Shown in pieces: positions 6,116 to 15,310 of a DNA stretch of 64,000 nt. Below the pieces are notes generated by a model. The model saw nothing but the letters and a program-made list of their open reading frames with translations, was not told the origin of the DNA and searched no databases. The stretch spans positions 434,001 through 498,000 of the forward strand of contig NZ_MSCT01000020.1 in assembly GCF_001921865.1 (NCBI RefSeq), read 5' to 3'. Source of the stretch: Pseudomonas chlororaphis (GTDB lineage Bacteria; Pseudomonadota; Gammaproteobacteria; Pseudomonadales; Pseudomonadaceae). A program made the position numbers and the translations under genes. Numbering within the stretch: position 1 is the stretch's first letter; the number at the start of each line of letters is the position of its first letter.

Positions 6116-9053
6116 CCTGACCCAGATGATCCTGATCAGTGCCGCATACCTGCTGGTGCTGTTCGGGGTGGCCTGGATCAGTGAACGCGGCATGATTCCG
6201 CGCTCGATCATCCGCCACCCGCTGACCTACACCCTGTCGCTGGGGGTCTACGCCAGCGCTTGGGCGTTTTATGGCACGGTCGGCCTGGCCTATCAGTACG
6301 GCTACGGTTTTCTTTCCAGTTACCTCGGGGTTTCCGGCGCCTTCCTGCTGGCCCCGGTGCTGCTGTACCCGATCCTGAAAATCACCCGGACCTACCAACT
6401 GTCGTCGCTGGCCGACCTGTTCGCCTTCCGCTTTCGCAGCACCTGGGCCGGCGCGCTGACCACGGTCATCATGCTGTTCGGCGTGCTGCCGCTGCTGGCC
6501 TTGCAGATCCAGGCGGTGGCGGACTCCATCGGCATCCTCACCCGCGAACCGGTACAACATCGGGTGGCCCTGAGTTTCTGCGCGCTGATCACCCTGTTCA
6601 CCATCTTCTTCGGCTCCCGGCATATCGCTACCCGGGAGAAGCACGAAGGCCTGGTGTTCGCCATCGCCTTCGAGTCGGTGATCAAACTGATCGCCATCGG
6701 CGGCGTCGGCCTCTACGCCCTGTACGGCGTCTTCGACGGCCCACAACAGCTGGAGCTCTGGCTGCTGCAAAACCAGACCGCCCTCGCGGCCCTGCATACG
6801 CCACTGCAGGAAGGACCGTGGCGTACCTTGCTGCTGGTGTTCTTCGCCTCGGCGATCGTGATGCCGCACATGTACCACATGACCTTCACCGAAAACCTCA
6901 ACCCGCGCTCGCTGGTCAGCGCCAGCTGGGGGCTGCCGCTGTTCCTGTTGCTGATGAGCCTGGCGGTGCCGTTGATTCTCTGGGCGGGCCTGAAGCTGGG
7001 CGCCACCACCAACCCCGAATATTTCACCCTCGGCATCGGGATCGCCGCCAATAAGCCGGCCCTGGCCCTGATGGCCTACGTCGGCGGGCTTTCCGCCGCC
7101 AGCGGCCTGATCATCGTCACCACCCTGGCGCTGTCGGGGATGGCCCTCAACCACCTGGTACTGCCGCTGTATCAGCCTCCGGCCGAAGGCAACATCTACC
7201 GCTGGCTGAAATGGACCCGCCGTGCGCTGATCGTAGCGATCATCATGGCCGGCTATGCCTTTTACCTGTTGCTGGGGGCCGAACAGGACCTGGCCAACCT
7301 CGGCATCGTGGCCTTTGTCGCAACCCTGCAATTCCTCCCCGGCGTGCTCTCGGTACTGTACTGGCCGACCGCCAACCGCCGCGGCTTCATCGCCGGGCTG
7401 CTGGCCGGCACGCTGGTCTGGCTGGTGACCATGTTGCTGCCATTGGTCGGCAATCTGCAGGGCTTCTATATACCGCTGCTGAACATGATCTACGTCCTGG
7501 ACGACACCAGCTGGCACATGGCAGCCATCGCGTCCCTGGCCGCCAACGTCCTGATGTTCACTCTGATCTCGCTGTTCACCAACGCCAGCGCCGAAGAAGC
7601 CAGCGCCGCCGAAGCCTGTGCGGTGGACAACGTGCGTCGGCCGCAACGCCGGGAATTGCATGCCGCCTCGCCCCAGGAGTTCGCCACCCAACTGGCCAAG
7701 CCCCTGGGCGCCAAGGCGGCGCAGAAAGAAGTCGAGCAGGCGCTGCGCGATCTGTACCTGCCGTTCGACGAACGCCGGCCTTATGCCCTGCGCCGCTTGC
7801 GCGACCGGATCGAGGCTAATTTGTCCGGCCTGATGGGCCCCAGCGTGGCCCAGGACATGGTGGAAACCTTCCTGCCCTATAAGGCAGGCGGCGAAAACTA
7901 TGTAACCGAAGACATCCACTTCATCGAAAGTCGTCTTGAGGACTACCACTCGCGCCTGACCGGCCTGGCCGCCGAACTCGACGCCTTGCGCCGATATCAC
8001 CGCCAGACCCTGCAGGAACTGCCGATGGGTGTCTGCTCCCTGGCCAAGGATCAGGAAATCCTGATGTGGAACAAAGCCATGGAGGAACTGACCAGCATTC
8101 CGGCGCAACATGTGGTCGGGTCGCGCCTGAGCACCATCGCCGATCCCTGGAAAGAGCTGCTCCAAGGCTTCATCAACATTCCCGACGAGCACCTGCATAA
8201 ACAGCACCTGGCCCTCGACGGCCAGACCCGCTGGCTGAACCTGCACAAGGCCGCCATCGACGAACCCCTGGCCCCGGGCAACAGCGGTCTGGTGCTACTG
8301 GTCGAAGACCTGACCGAAACCCAGACACTCGAAGACAAACTGGTGCACTCCGAGCGCCTGGCCAGCATCGGCCGCCTGGCGGCCGGCGTAGCCCACGAAA
8401 TCGGCAACCCGATCACCGGTATCGCCTGCCTGGCGCAGAACCTGCGCGAAGAGCGCGAGGAGGACGGCGAACTCACCGAAATCAGCGGCCAGATCCTGGA
8501 ACAGACCAAGCGGGTGTCACGCATCGTCCAGTCGCTGATGAGCTTCGCCCACGCCGGCAGCCATCAGCACAACGACGAGGCCGTATGCCTGGCCGAGGTG
8601 GCGCAGGATGCCATTGGTCTGCTGGCGCTGAACCGGCGCAATTTCGAAGTGCAGTTCTTCAACCTGTGCGACCCGGACCACTGGGTCGACGGCGATCCGC
8701 AGCGGCTCGCCCAGGTGCTGATCAACCTGCTGTCCAATGCCCGCGACGCCTCCCCGGCGGGCAGCGCGGTACGGGTCAAGAGCGAAGCCGGCGAACACAC
8801 GATCGACCTGATCGTCGAAGACGAAGGCAGCGGTATTCCGAAGAACATCATGGACCGGTTGTTCGAACCCTTCTTCACCACCAAGGATCCTGGCGAAGGT
8901 ACCGGACTGGGCCTTGCACTGGTCTATTCCATCGTTGAAGAGCATTATGGACAAATCACCATCGACAGCCCGGCTGACACCGAAAGCCAACGCGGCACCC
9001 GCATCCGGGTGACCTTACCGCGTCATGTCGAAGCGACGTCCGCTGTGAACTGA
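6099..9053 (+). CDS. cbrA: Sensor histidine kinase CbrA
   Basis: A 984-residue membrane sensor kinase that, with CbrB, controls carbon/nitrogen balance and catabolite repression through CrcZ. The first about 500 residues form a 12-13 segment SLC5-like sodium:solute symporter domain, reported in this family to bind or carry histidine. A linker follows, then a PAS-like region near 640-740, a HisKA domain with phospho-acceptor H766 in GVAHEIGNPITG, and an HATPase domain with N, G1 (DEGSGIP) and G2 (GTGLGLAL) boxes. The ATG at 6099 overlaps cbrX; an in-frame ATG at 6105 is an alternative. cbrB starts 22 nt after the stop. Confidence 0.96.
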   Translation: MPMSFSLTQMILISAAYLLVLFGVAWISERGMIPRSIIRHPLTYTLSLGVYASAWAFYGTVGLAYQYGYGFLSSYLGVSGAFLLAPVLLYPILKITRTYQLSSLADLFAFRFRSTWAGALTTVIMLFGVLPLLALQIQAVADSIGILTREPVQHRVALSFCALITLFTIFFGSRHIATREKHEGLVFAIAFESVIKLIAIGGVGLYALYGVFDGPQQLELWLLQNQTALAALHTPLQEGPWRTLLLVFFASAIVMPHMYHMTFTENLNPRSLVSASWGLPLFLLLMSLAVPLILWAGLKLGATTNPEYFTLGIGIAANKPALALMAYVGGLSAASGLIIVTTLALSGMALNHLVLPLYQPPAEGNIYRWLKWTRRALIVAIIMAGYAFYLLLGAEQDLANLGIVAFVATLQFLPGVLSVLYWPTANRRGFIAGLLAGTLVWLVTMLLPLVGNLQGFYIPLLNMIYVLDDTSWHMAAIASLAANVLMFTLISLFTNASAEEASAAEACAVDNVRRPQRRELHAASPQEFATQLAKPLGAKAAQKEVEQALRDLYLPFDERRPYALRRLRDRIEANLSGLMGPSVAQDMVETFLPYKAGGENYVTEDIHFIESRLEDYHSRLTGLAAELDALRRYHRQTLQELPMGVCSLAKDQEILMWNKAMEELTSIPAQHVVGSRLSTIADPWKELLQGFINIPDEHLHKQHLALDGQTRWLNLHKAAIDEPLAPGNSGLVLLVEDLTETQTLEDKLVHSERLASIGRLAAGVAHEIGNPITGIACLAQNLREEREEDGELTEISGQILEQTKRVSRIVQSLMSFAHAGSHQHNDEAVCLAEVAQDAIGLLALNRRNFEVQFFNLCDPDHWVDGDPQRLAQVLINLLSNARDASPAGSAVRVKSEAGEHTIDLIVEDEGSGIPKNIMDRLFEPFFTTKDPGEGTGLGLALVYSIVEEHYGQITIDSPADTESQRGTRIRVTLPRHVEATSAVN

Positions 9054-9075
9054 GACCGTCGAGAGAACTGAATCA

Positions 9076-10512
9076 ATGCCGCACATTTTGATCGTCGAAG
9101 ACGAAACAATTATCCGCTCCGCCTTGCGCCGCCTGCTGGAACGCAACCAGTACCAGGTCAGCGAAGCCGGTTCCGTGCAAGAAGCACAAGAGCGTTTCAG
9201 CATTCCCACGTTCGACCTGATCGTCAGCGACCTGCGCCTGCCGGGCGCCCCCGGCACGGAGCTGATCAAGCTCGGCCAGGGTACTCCGGTGCTGATCATG
9301 ACCAGCTACGCCAGCCTGCGCTCGGCGGTCGACTCGATGAAGATGGGCGCGGTGGACTACATCGCCAAGCCTTTCGACCACGACGAAATGCTCCAGGCCG
9401 TGGCACGCATCCTGCGCGATCGCCAGACCGCGCAGAGCAGCCCGGCCGAGCGCCCGACCACCAAGGCCGGCAATGGCGCGGACAAGGTGGGCGCCAACAA
9501 CAGCAACGGCGAAATCGGCATCATTGGCTCCTGCCCGCCGATGCAGGATCTGTACAGCAAGATCCGCAAGGTGGCCCCGACGGACTCCAATGTACTGATC
9601 CAGGGCGAGTCCGGTACCGGCAAGGAACTGGTGGCCCGGGCCCTGCACAACCTGTCCCGGCGCGCCAAGGCGCCGATGATCTCGGTGAACTGCGCGGCCA
9701 TTCCGGAAACCCTGATCGAGTCCGAATTGTTCGGCCACGAAAAAGGCGCCTTTACCGGTGCCAGCGCCGGGCGTGCCGGCCTGGTGGAGGCGGCGGACGG
9801 CGGCACCTTGTTCCTCGACGAAATTGGCGAATTGCCCCTTGAAGCACAGGCCCGCCTGCTGCGCGTTCTGCAGGAAGGCGAAATCCGCCGGGTCGGCTCG
9901 GTGCAATCGCAGAAAGTCGACGTACGCCTGATCGCCGCGACCCACCGCGATCTCAAGAGCCTGGCCAAGATTGGCCAGTTCCGTGAAGACCTTTATTACC
10001 GCCTGCACGTGATTGCCCTGAAACTGCCAGCCCTGCGCGAGCGCGGCGCCGACGTCAACGAAATCGCCAATGCCTTTCTCGCCCGTCAGAGCGCGCGCGT
10101 GGGTCGCACGGACCTGAAGTTCGCCCCGGACGCCGAACAAGCCATTCGCCACTACTCCTGGCCGGGCAACGTCCGCGAGCTGGAGAACGCCGTCGAGCGC
10201 TCGGTCATCCTGTGCGAAAGCCCGGAAATCTCTGCGGAACTGCTGGGTATCGATATCGAACTGAGCGATCTGGAAGACGACGAATTCACCAACCTGACGC
10301 CTCAGGCCGCCAATGGCAACAACACCAGCCATGAGCCGACCGAAGATCTGTCGCTGGAGGATTATTTCCAGCATTTCGTTCTCGAGCACCAGGACCACAT
10401 GACCGAGACGGAGCTGGCACGCAAACTGGGCGTCAGCCGCAAATGCCTGTGGGAACGTCGCCAGCGCCTGGGCATCCCGCGGCGCAAGACCGGTGTGGCT
10501 AGCGAAAGCTGA
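9076..10512 (+). CDS. cbrB: NtrC-family sigma54 response regulator CbrB
   Basis: A 478-residue three-domain activator. The receiver domain has acidic pocket residues near 9-10 and phospho-acceptor D52 (SDLRLPG). The AAA+ domain has Walker A GESGTGKE near residue 177, the sigma54-contacting GAFTGA loop, and Walker B TLFLDEIGEL. A Fis-type helix-turn-helix ends the protein (LARKLGVSRKCLWERRQRLG). It is phosphorylated by CbrA and activates sigma54 promoters, best known at crcZ, which lies immediately downstream with its own sigma54 promoter. Confidence 0.96.
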   Translation: MPHILIVEDETIIRSALRRLLERNQYQVSEAGSVQEAQERFSIPTFDLIVSDLRLPGAPGTELIKLGQGTPVLIMTSYASLRSAVDSMKMGAVDYIAKPFDHDEMLQAVARILRDRQTAQSSPAERPTTKAGNGADKVGANNSNGEIGIIGSCPPMQDLYSKIRKVAPTDSNVLIQGESGTGKELVARALHNLSRRAKAPMISVNCAAIPETLIESELFGHEKGAFTGASAGRAGLVEAADGGTLFLDEIGELPLEAQARLLRVLQEGEIRRVGSVQSQKVDVRLIAATHRDLKSLAKIGQFREDLYYRLHVIALKLPALRERGADVNEIANAFLARQSARVGRTDLKFAPDAEQAIRHYSWPGNVRELENAVERSVILCESPEISAELLGIDIELSDLEDDEFTNLTPQAANGNNTSHEPTEDLSLEDYFQHFVLEHQDHMTETELARKLGVSRKCLWERRQRLGIPRRKTGVASES

Positions 10513-10575
10513 AAACCTGCGTGGGTAACACGCGAAGTTGTGAAAAAACTGTTACCTCAGTCATTTCACGTAACA

Positions 10576-10614
10576 AAAGCCGGGGCTAAAGGTAACGAAA
10601 CCCCGGCTTTTTTT
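10576..10614 (+). terminator. Intrinsic terminator after cbrB
   Basis: A 10-bp perfect stem (AAAGCCGGGG at 10576-10585 with CCCCGGCTTT at 10601-10610) with a 15-nt loop, followed by a seven-T run. It separates the cbrAB transcript from crcZ. Confidence 0.9.
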
Positions 10615-10673
10615 CGCCTGCCAAAACCTCATTGTCGCGCCTAACCCCTTGTTTTACTGGGCTTCGCAAAAGT

Positions 10674-10690
10674 TGGCACGGCACCTGCTA
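10674..10690 (+). promoter_or_regulatory. Sigma54 promoter of crcZ
   Basis: TGGCACGGCACCTGCTA has the invariant GG (10675-10676) and GC (10687-10688) with exactly ten bases between, and TGGCACG matches the -24 consensus fully. Initiation is expected near 10700. CbrB is the natural activator. Confidence 0.88.
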
Positions 10691-10699
10691 TATCTCTGG

Positions 10700-11066
10700 T
10701 ACAAGAACAATAACAAGCAATGCACAAGACAATAAAAATAAGACGAATCGACTCACGCACAATAAAAACAACACGGCGGAGGCGCAGCTAACTGATTCTT
10801 TTGGAGAGGCGTTGTCATTGGGGCTTGCCCCACAACCAGGCCGAGAACAACAAAAACTGCCCTAAGGCAGAGCCTGAACTGGTTGGATCGTCGATCATCA
10901 CAGCACAGCGACCAAAGCAATCCGTTTGCTCTTGGCTCCCGATTGGGAGGGTCATTCTGGGTTAACCAGGTGACAAGGGCGTTAAACAAAAACAAGAAGC
11001 CCGAAACCAATAATAAAAATAGAGCACGCAACTACTTCTGGGGGAGCTTCGGCTCCCCTTGTGGTT
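10700..11066 (+). ncRNA. crcZ: CrcZ small RNA
   Basis: The cbrB-pcnB gap holds an RNA of about 365 nt that begins downstream of a sigma54 promoter and ends at a terminator. It carries at least five A-rich clusters fitting the CA motif AANAANAA bound by Hfq with Crc: around 10702-10739, 10761-10772, 10845-10856, 10984-10997 and 11009-11020. CrcZ sequesters the Hfq/Crc complex to relieve catabolite repression. Location, promoter, length and motif content all agree with crcZ of other pseudomonads. The 5' end is inferred from promoter spacing. Short open frames inside it are not regarded as genes. Confidence 0.9.
11041..11066 (+). terminator. Terminator of crcZ
   Basis: GGGGAGC (11041-11047) pairs perfectly with GCTCCCC (11052-11058) around a TTCG tetraloop; a T-rich tail (TTGTGGTTT) follows. 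Confidence 0.8.
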
Positions 11067-11224
11067 TCCGCGATTACGGTTTTACCCGGCAAACCCGCGT
11101 TCCAAAGCGCCGCGCACGACTCGCCGCAGCCTCCTACACCATCCCCCGACTAAATGCTAGAATCCCCGGCCATCATGCGGTCATTCTTCGTTATGGCCGA
11201 ACATTCCTTCAAACAGTGCATCCC

Positions 11225-12616
11225 ATGCTGAAGAAGTTGTTCCAGTCATTCCGTTCTCCCTTGCGTCGTACGCAACACAAACGCAGCACGCCTGAAGTGC
11301 TCAACAGCAGCCAACATTCGCTGCAACGCGCCCAGTTCAGCCGTTATGCGGTGAACATCGTCGAACGCCTGCAGAACGCCGGTTACCAGGCTTACCTGGT
11401 CGGCGGTTGCGTGCGCGACATGTTGCTCAATATCACTCCCAAGGATTTCGACGTCGCCACTAGCGCCACGCCGGAGCAGGTGCGAGCCGAATTCCGCAAC
11501 GCGCGGATCATCGGCCGCCGGTTCAAGCTGGTGCATATCCACTTCGGCCGGGAAATCATCGAGGTCGCGACCTTCCGCGCCAATCACCCGCAAAACGATG
11601 ACGAGGAAGACAGCAACCAGTCTTCGCGCAACGAAAGCGGGCGCATCCTGCGCGACAACGTCTACGGCACCCTCGAAGAGGACGCTCAGCGCCGCGATTT
11701 CACCATCAATGCCCTGTATTACGATCCGGTCAGCGAGCGCATCCTCGACTACGCCAATGGCGTGCACGACATCCGTAATCACCTGATCCGCCTGATCGGC
11801 GATCCGCGTCAGCGCTATCAGGAAGATCCGGTGCGCATGCTGCGGGCCGTGCGCTTTGCCGCCAAACTGGATTTCGGCATCGAGAAACACACCGCCGCGC
11901 CGATCCGCGACCTGGCCCCCATGCTGCGGGAAATCCCCTCGGCGCGCCTGTTCGAGGAGGTACTCAAGCTGTTCCTCTCCGGGCATGCCGCCGACACGTT
12001 CGAGATGCTGGTCGACCTGCAACTGTTCGACCCGTTGTTCCCGGCCAGCGCCGAGGCCCTGGAGTACAACCCGACCTACACCCATACGCTGATCAGCGAA
12101 GCCTTGGTCAATACCGACCTGCGCATCAAGCAGAACAAACCGGTCACCCCGGCCTTCCTGTTCGCCGCGCTGTTGTGGCCTGCCCTCCCGGCGCGCGTGC
12201 TGCGCCTTCAGGAACGCGGCATGCCACCGATTCCGGCCATGCAGGAAGCGGCTCACGAGCTGATCAGCGAACAGTGCCAGCGCATCGCCATTCCAAAACG
12301 CTTCACCATGCCGATCCGCGAAATCTGGGACATGCAGGAACGCCTGCCGCGCCGCAGCGGCAAGCGCGCCGACCAGTTGTTGGACAACCCGCGGTTCCGC
12401 GCCGGTTATGACTTCCTGTTGTTGCGCGAAAGCGCCGGCGAGCAGACCGACGGCCTGGGCGAATGGTGGACCGATTACCAGGACGCCAACGACGCCGGGC
12501 GCCGCGACATGATCCGCGATCTCAGCGGCAAGGACGAAGCCGGTACCGGGCCGCGCAAGCGTCGTCGCAGCAGCGGCGCCAAGCGCAAGCGGGCCACGAG
12601 CGAGTCCGACGAATAA
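11225..12616 (+). CDS. pcnB: Poly(A) polymerase I
   Basis: A 463-residue class II nucleotidyltransferase that adds 3' poly(A) tails to RNA and promotes decay. The N-terminal core has VGGCVRDMLL and DFDVATSATPEQV with the catalytic aspartates, followed by the neck and body helices and the RFAAKLDF element. The C-terminus is strongly basic (KRRRSSGAKRKR), usual for PcnB. An open frame extends upstream to 10883, but that lies within crcZ; ATG 11225 gives the normal protein length and the typical MLKKLFQ start. folK follows 4 nt after the stop region. Confidence 0.95.
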   Translation: MLKKLFQSFRSPLRRTQHKRSTPEVLNSSQHSLQRAQFSRYAVNIVERLQNAGYQAYLVGGCVRDMLLNITPKDFDVATSATPEQVRAEFRNARIIGRRFKLVHIHFGREIIEVATFRANHPQNDDEEDSNQSSRNESGRILRDNVYGTLEEDAQRRDFTINALYYDPVSERILDYANGVHDIRNHLIRLIGDPRQRYQEDPVRMLRAVRFAAKLDFGIEKHTAAPIRDLAPMLREIPSARLFEEVLKLFLSGHAADTFEMLVDLQLFDPLFPASAEALEYNPTYTHTLISEALVNTDLRIKQNKPVTPAFLFAALLWPALPARVLRLQERGMPPIPAMQEAAHELISEQCQRIAIPKRFTMPIREIWDMQERLPRRSGKRADQLLDNPRFRAGYDFLLLRESAGEQTDGLGEWWTDYQDANDAGRRDMIRDLSGKDEAGTGPRKRRRSSGAKRKRATSESDE

Positions 12617-12620
12617 GCCG

Positions 12621-13100
12621 ATGGAACGTATCTACATCGGCATGGGCAGCAACCTGGCGGCCCCGGCAGAGCAATTGCGCAACGCGGTCGACGCGCTCGC
12701 GCAGTTGCCGCACAGCCAATTGGCAGGCGTCTCGGCCTTCTATCAAAGCGACTCTCTGTTGCCCGGCCAACCGCGCTACACCAACGCCGTGGCCGCGCTG
12801 GACAGTAGCCTTGCGCCTCTCGACCTGCTGGATGCCCTGCAAGCCATCGAGAACGGCCAGGGCCGCGAGCGTCTCGAGCGCTGGGGCCCGCGCACGCTGG
12901 ACCTGGATATCCTGCTGTTCGGCGATCGGTTGATCGACGAACCGCGGCTCAAGGTTCCGCATTACCACATGCAGGCCCGGGCCTTTGTCCTCTATCCCCT
13001 CGCCGAACTGGCCCCCCCCGACCTGCAACTGGCCGACGGCCGCCACCTGCGCGACCTGCTCGCCGCCTGCCCATTTGTCGGCCTGGAACGTCTGGCCTGA
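12621..13100 (+). CDS. folK: 2-amino-4-hydroxy-6-hydroxymethyldihydropteridine pyrophosphokinase
   Basis: A 159-residue folate-pathway enzyme that transfers pyrophosphate from ATP to 6-hydroxymethyl-dihydropterin. The diagnostic GPRTLDLDILLFGD signature with the two magnesium-binding aspartates is present near residues 92-105, and the N-terminal IYIGMGSNL is typical. It starts just after pcnB and is probably co-transcribed with it. The pcnB-folK-panB order is standard. Confidence 0.96.
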   Translation: MERIYIGMGSNLAAPAEQLRNAVDALAQLPHSQLAGVSAFYQSDSLLPGQPRYTNAVAALDSSLAPLDLLDALQAIENGQGRERLERWGPRTLDLDILLFGDRLIDEPRLKVPHYHMQARAFVLYPLAELAPPDLQLADGRHLRDLLAACPFVGLERLA

Positions 13101-13163
13101 CTGCTGAAACGCATCAGTTACGGCGGTAACACTCACGCCGTAACAATGCGGTAACACATGCAA

Positions 13164-13195
13164 TTGACTTCCCGAGTTCTCCTCACGACTATAGG
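13164..13195 (+). promoter_or_regulatory. Possible promoter for panBC
   Basis: TTGACT (13164-13169) and TATAGG (13190-13195) lie in the 237-bp folK-panB gap. Their spacing of 20 bp is longer than optimal, so this is only the best visible candidate. Confidence 0.3.
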
Positions 13196-13337
13196 CGTCC
13201 CGTTGCCGCCAACACGGCACTAAAGGGCGCAATCCAGGCCTTATAAGCACGACCACAGAGCGTGCGCCTGAGACCACAAAGAATCACGCGCGTTACTCGC
13301 AGTAGTTTCCAGAGCGCCTGAATGAGGATCTTTTTTC

Positions 13338-14138
13338 ATGCCAGACATTACCCTGACCACCCTGCAAAGCCTCAAGCAGAAAGGTGAAAAGATCACCATG
13401 CTGACCTGCTATGACGCGACCTTCGCCCACACCTGTTGCCAGGCCGGCGTCGAAGTATTGCTGGTGGGCGACTCCCTCGGCATGGTCTTGCAAGGGCACG
13501 ACAGCACCCTGCCGGTCACCACCGCCGAGATGGCTTACCACGTCGCCGCGGTCAAGCGCGGTAACAGTGGCGCGCTGATCCTCGCCGACCTGCCGTTCAT
13601 GGCCTACGCGACGACCGAACAGGCGTTGAACAACAGCGCCCAGTTGATGCAGGCCGGCGCGCACATGATCAAGGTCGAAGGCGCGGTCTGGCTGGCCGAA
13701 TCCATCCGCCTGCTGGCCGAGCGCGGCGTTCCGGTCTGCGCCCACATGGGCCTGACCCCGCAAGCGGTGAACATCCTCGGCGGCTACAAGGTCCAGGGGC
13801 GCAACGAGAACCAGGCCCGGCAGATGCGCGCCGACGCCATTGCCCTGGAACAGGCCGGCGTGGCGATGCTGCTGCTCGAATGCGTCCCGAGCGAGCTGGC
13901 GGCGGAAATCACCCAGGCGGTGAAGATCCCGGTAATCGGCATCGGCGCCGGCAGCGCTACCGACGGCCAGGTGCTGGTCTTGCACGACATGCTGGGCCTG
14001 TCCCTGACCGGGCGGGCGCCGAAGTTCGTGAAGAACTTCATGGCCGGCCAGGACAACATCCAGGCAGCCCTGAGCGCCTACGTCAACGAGGTCAAGGCCG
14101 TGACCTTCCCTGGCGCCGAACACGGGTTCTCTGCATGA
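13338..14138 (+). CDS. panB: 3-methyl-2-oxobutanoate hydroxymethyltransferase
   Basis: A 266-residue cytosolic enzyme that makes ketopantoate from alpha-ketoisovalerate and methylene-tetrahydrofolate, the first step to pantothenate. The TIM-barrel motifs MLTCYDATFA, VGDSLGMVLQGHDST (metal-binding aspartate) and PVIGIGAGSATDGQVLV are present. AGGAT lies upstream of the ATG. Its stop overlaps the panC start in ATGA, so the two are translationally coupled. Confidence 0.97.
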   Translation: MPDITLTTLQSLKQKGEKITMLTCYDATFAHTCCQAGVEVLLVGDSLGMVLQGHDSTLPVTTAEMAYHVAAVKRGNSGALILADLPFMAYATTEQALNNSAQLMQAGAHMIKVEGAVWLAESIRLLAERGVPVCAHMGLTPQAVNILGGYKVQGRNENQARQMRADAIALEQAGVAMLLLECVPSELAAEITQAVKIPVIGIGAGSATDGQVLVLHDMLGLSLTGRAPKFVKNFMAGQDNIQAALSAYVNEVKAVTFPGAEHGFSA

Positions 14139-14989
14139 ATACCGTAAAAACCGTCCGCGAACTGCGGGCCGCCGTGGCTCGTGCCCGCAGCGAGGGCAAG
14201 CGCATCGGCTTCGTGCCGACCATGGGCAACCTGCATAGCGGCCATGCCGCCCTGGTGACCAAGGCCGCCCAACGCGTGGATTTCGTAGTCGCAAGCATTT
14301 TCGTCAACCCGCTACAGTTCGGCGCCGGCGAAGACCTCGACAAGTACCCGCGAACCCTCGCCGCCGACCAGGAAAAACTCCTGCAGGCCGGTTGCCATCT
14401 GCTGTTCGCCCCGACCGTCGAAGAGATGTACCCCGACGGCATGGCCGGCCAGACCCGCGTCAGCGTGCCGCAACTCTCCGAAGGCCTGTGCGGCGCCAGC
14501 CGTCCCGGGCATTTCGAAGGCGTGGCCACGGTGGTCAGCAAACTGTTCAACATGGTGCAGCCGGACCTCGCGGTCTTCGGTCAGAAAGACTTCCAGCAAC
14601 TGGCGGTGATCCGCGCTCTGGTGCATGACCTGAACATGCCGATCCAGATCATCGGCGAACCTACCGTACGCGCCGACGACGGTCTCGCGCTGTCTTCGCG
14701 CAACGGCTACCTGAGCGACGAACAGCGTGCCATCGCCCCCGCCCTCTATAGCAGCCTGAGCCATATCGCCCAAGCCATCGGCCGGGGTGAACGCGACTAT
14801 GCACAGCTACTGGGCACGCAGAAACAGGCACTCGAAGCGGCCGGTTTCCGTCCGGACTACCTGGAAGTCCGGCATGCCCTGACCTTGCGCCCGGCCACCG
14901 CGGGCGACCGCGACCTGGTGATCCTGGCGGCTGCGTATCTGGGCGCTACCCGTCTGATCGACAACCTGCATCTGGACCTCGACGCCTAG
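14135..14989 (+). CDS. panC: Pantothenate synthetase
   Basis: A 284-residue ligase that joins pantoate and beta-alanine using ATP. The HIGH-like ATP motif PTMGNLHSGHAALV is near residues 29-42, and FGQKDFQQ and the KMSKS-like SSRNGYLS segment follow. The start at 14135 overlaps the panB stop; a frame open from 13880 is out of context. Beta-alanine would come from aspartate decarboxylase (PanD), whose gene is not found next to it (see findings). Confidence 0.97.
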   Translation: MNTVKTVRELRAAVARARSEGKRIGFVPTMGNLHSGHAALVTKAAQRVDFVVASIFVNPLQFGAGEDLDKYPRTLAADQEKLLQAGCHLLFAPTVEEMYPDGMAGQTRVSVPQLSEGLCGASRPGHFEGVATVVSKLFNMVQPDLAVFGQKDFQQLAVIRALVHDLNMPIQIIGEPTVRADDGLALSSRNGYLSDEQRAIAPALYSSLSHIAQAIGRGERDYAQLLGTQKQALEAAGFRPDYLEVRHALTLRPATAGDRDLVILAAAYLGATRLIDNLHLDLDA

Positions 14990-15310
14990 CCCCCAAAGGC
15001 CGATTGCCCGAAGTCCAACCTTCGGGCAAACTGCCGCCGCCCGGGGCCTGCAGCCATGCTGCGGGCCCTGCGGCACAGTCATTTCTCCCTGTGCAGTTTC
15101 GATCGCGTACGCGGTTCCGAGGCGCCAATATAAAAAAGTACCGGCCACAGGTCAGACAAAGCCAAGACAGATCAGCACGCGAGAGTTACTGTAAACGCCC
15201 TGCGTGCTTAATCGTGTCAGCGCAGCTTGACCGAACGTTATCCTTCGAGCAGGACGTTCCGGGCTTTTCAGTGTCCAACAGGCAGTTCAAGTAAAAGGAA
15301 AACCGCAGCG
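14990..15310. other. panC-pgi intergenic region with a perfect hairpin
   Basis: No credible gene. A perfect 10-bp inverted repeat (TTGCCCGAAG at 15004-15013, CTTCGGGCAA at 15020-15029, 6-nt loop) follows panC by 14 nt but has no T-run, so it may protect the 3' end or terminate weakly. No full-length panD is present. A short AT-rich patch at 15129-15137 (AATATAAAA) could belong to a pgi promoter. Confidence 0.5.

Noticed and set aside
6078..8246. 722-residue open frame on the minus strand
   Set aside because: Antisense to cbrA; composition (Q, G, R, H-rich) is typical of GC-driven shadow frames and it has no domains.
10632..11031. Short frames in the cbrB-pcnB gap
   Set aside because: They lie within the crcZ RNA; K/N-rich content comes from CA motifs.
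15056..15140. Possible panD remnant (MLRALRH-like frame)
   Set aside because: Only a handful of residues resemble PanD and no catalytic GS site follows; chance is as likely.
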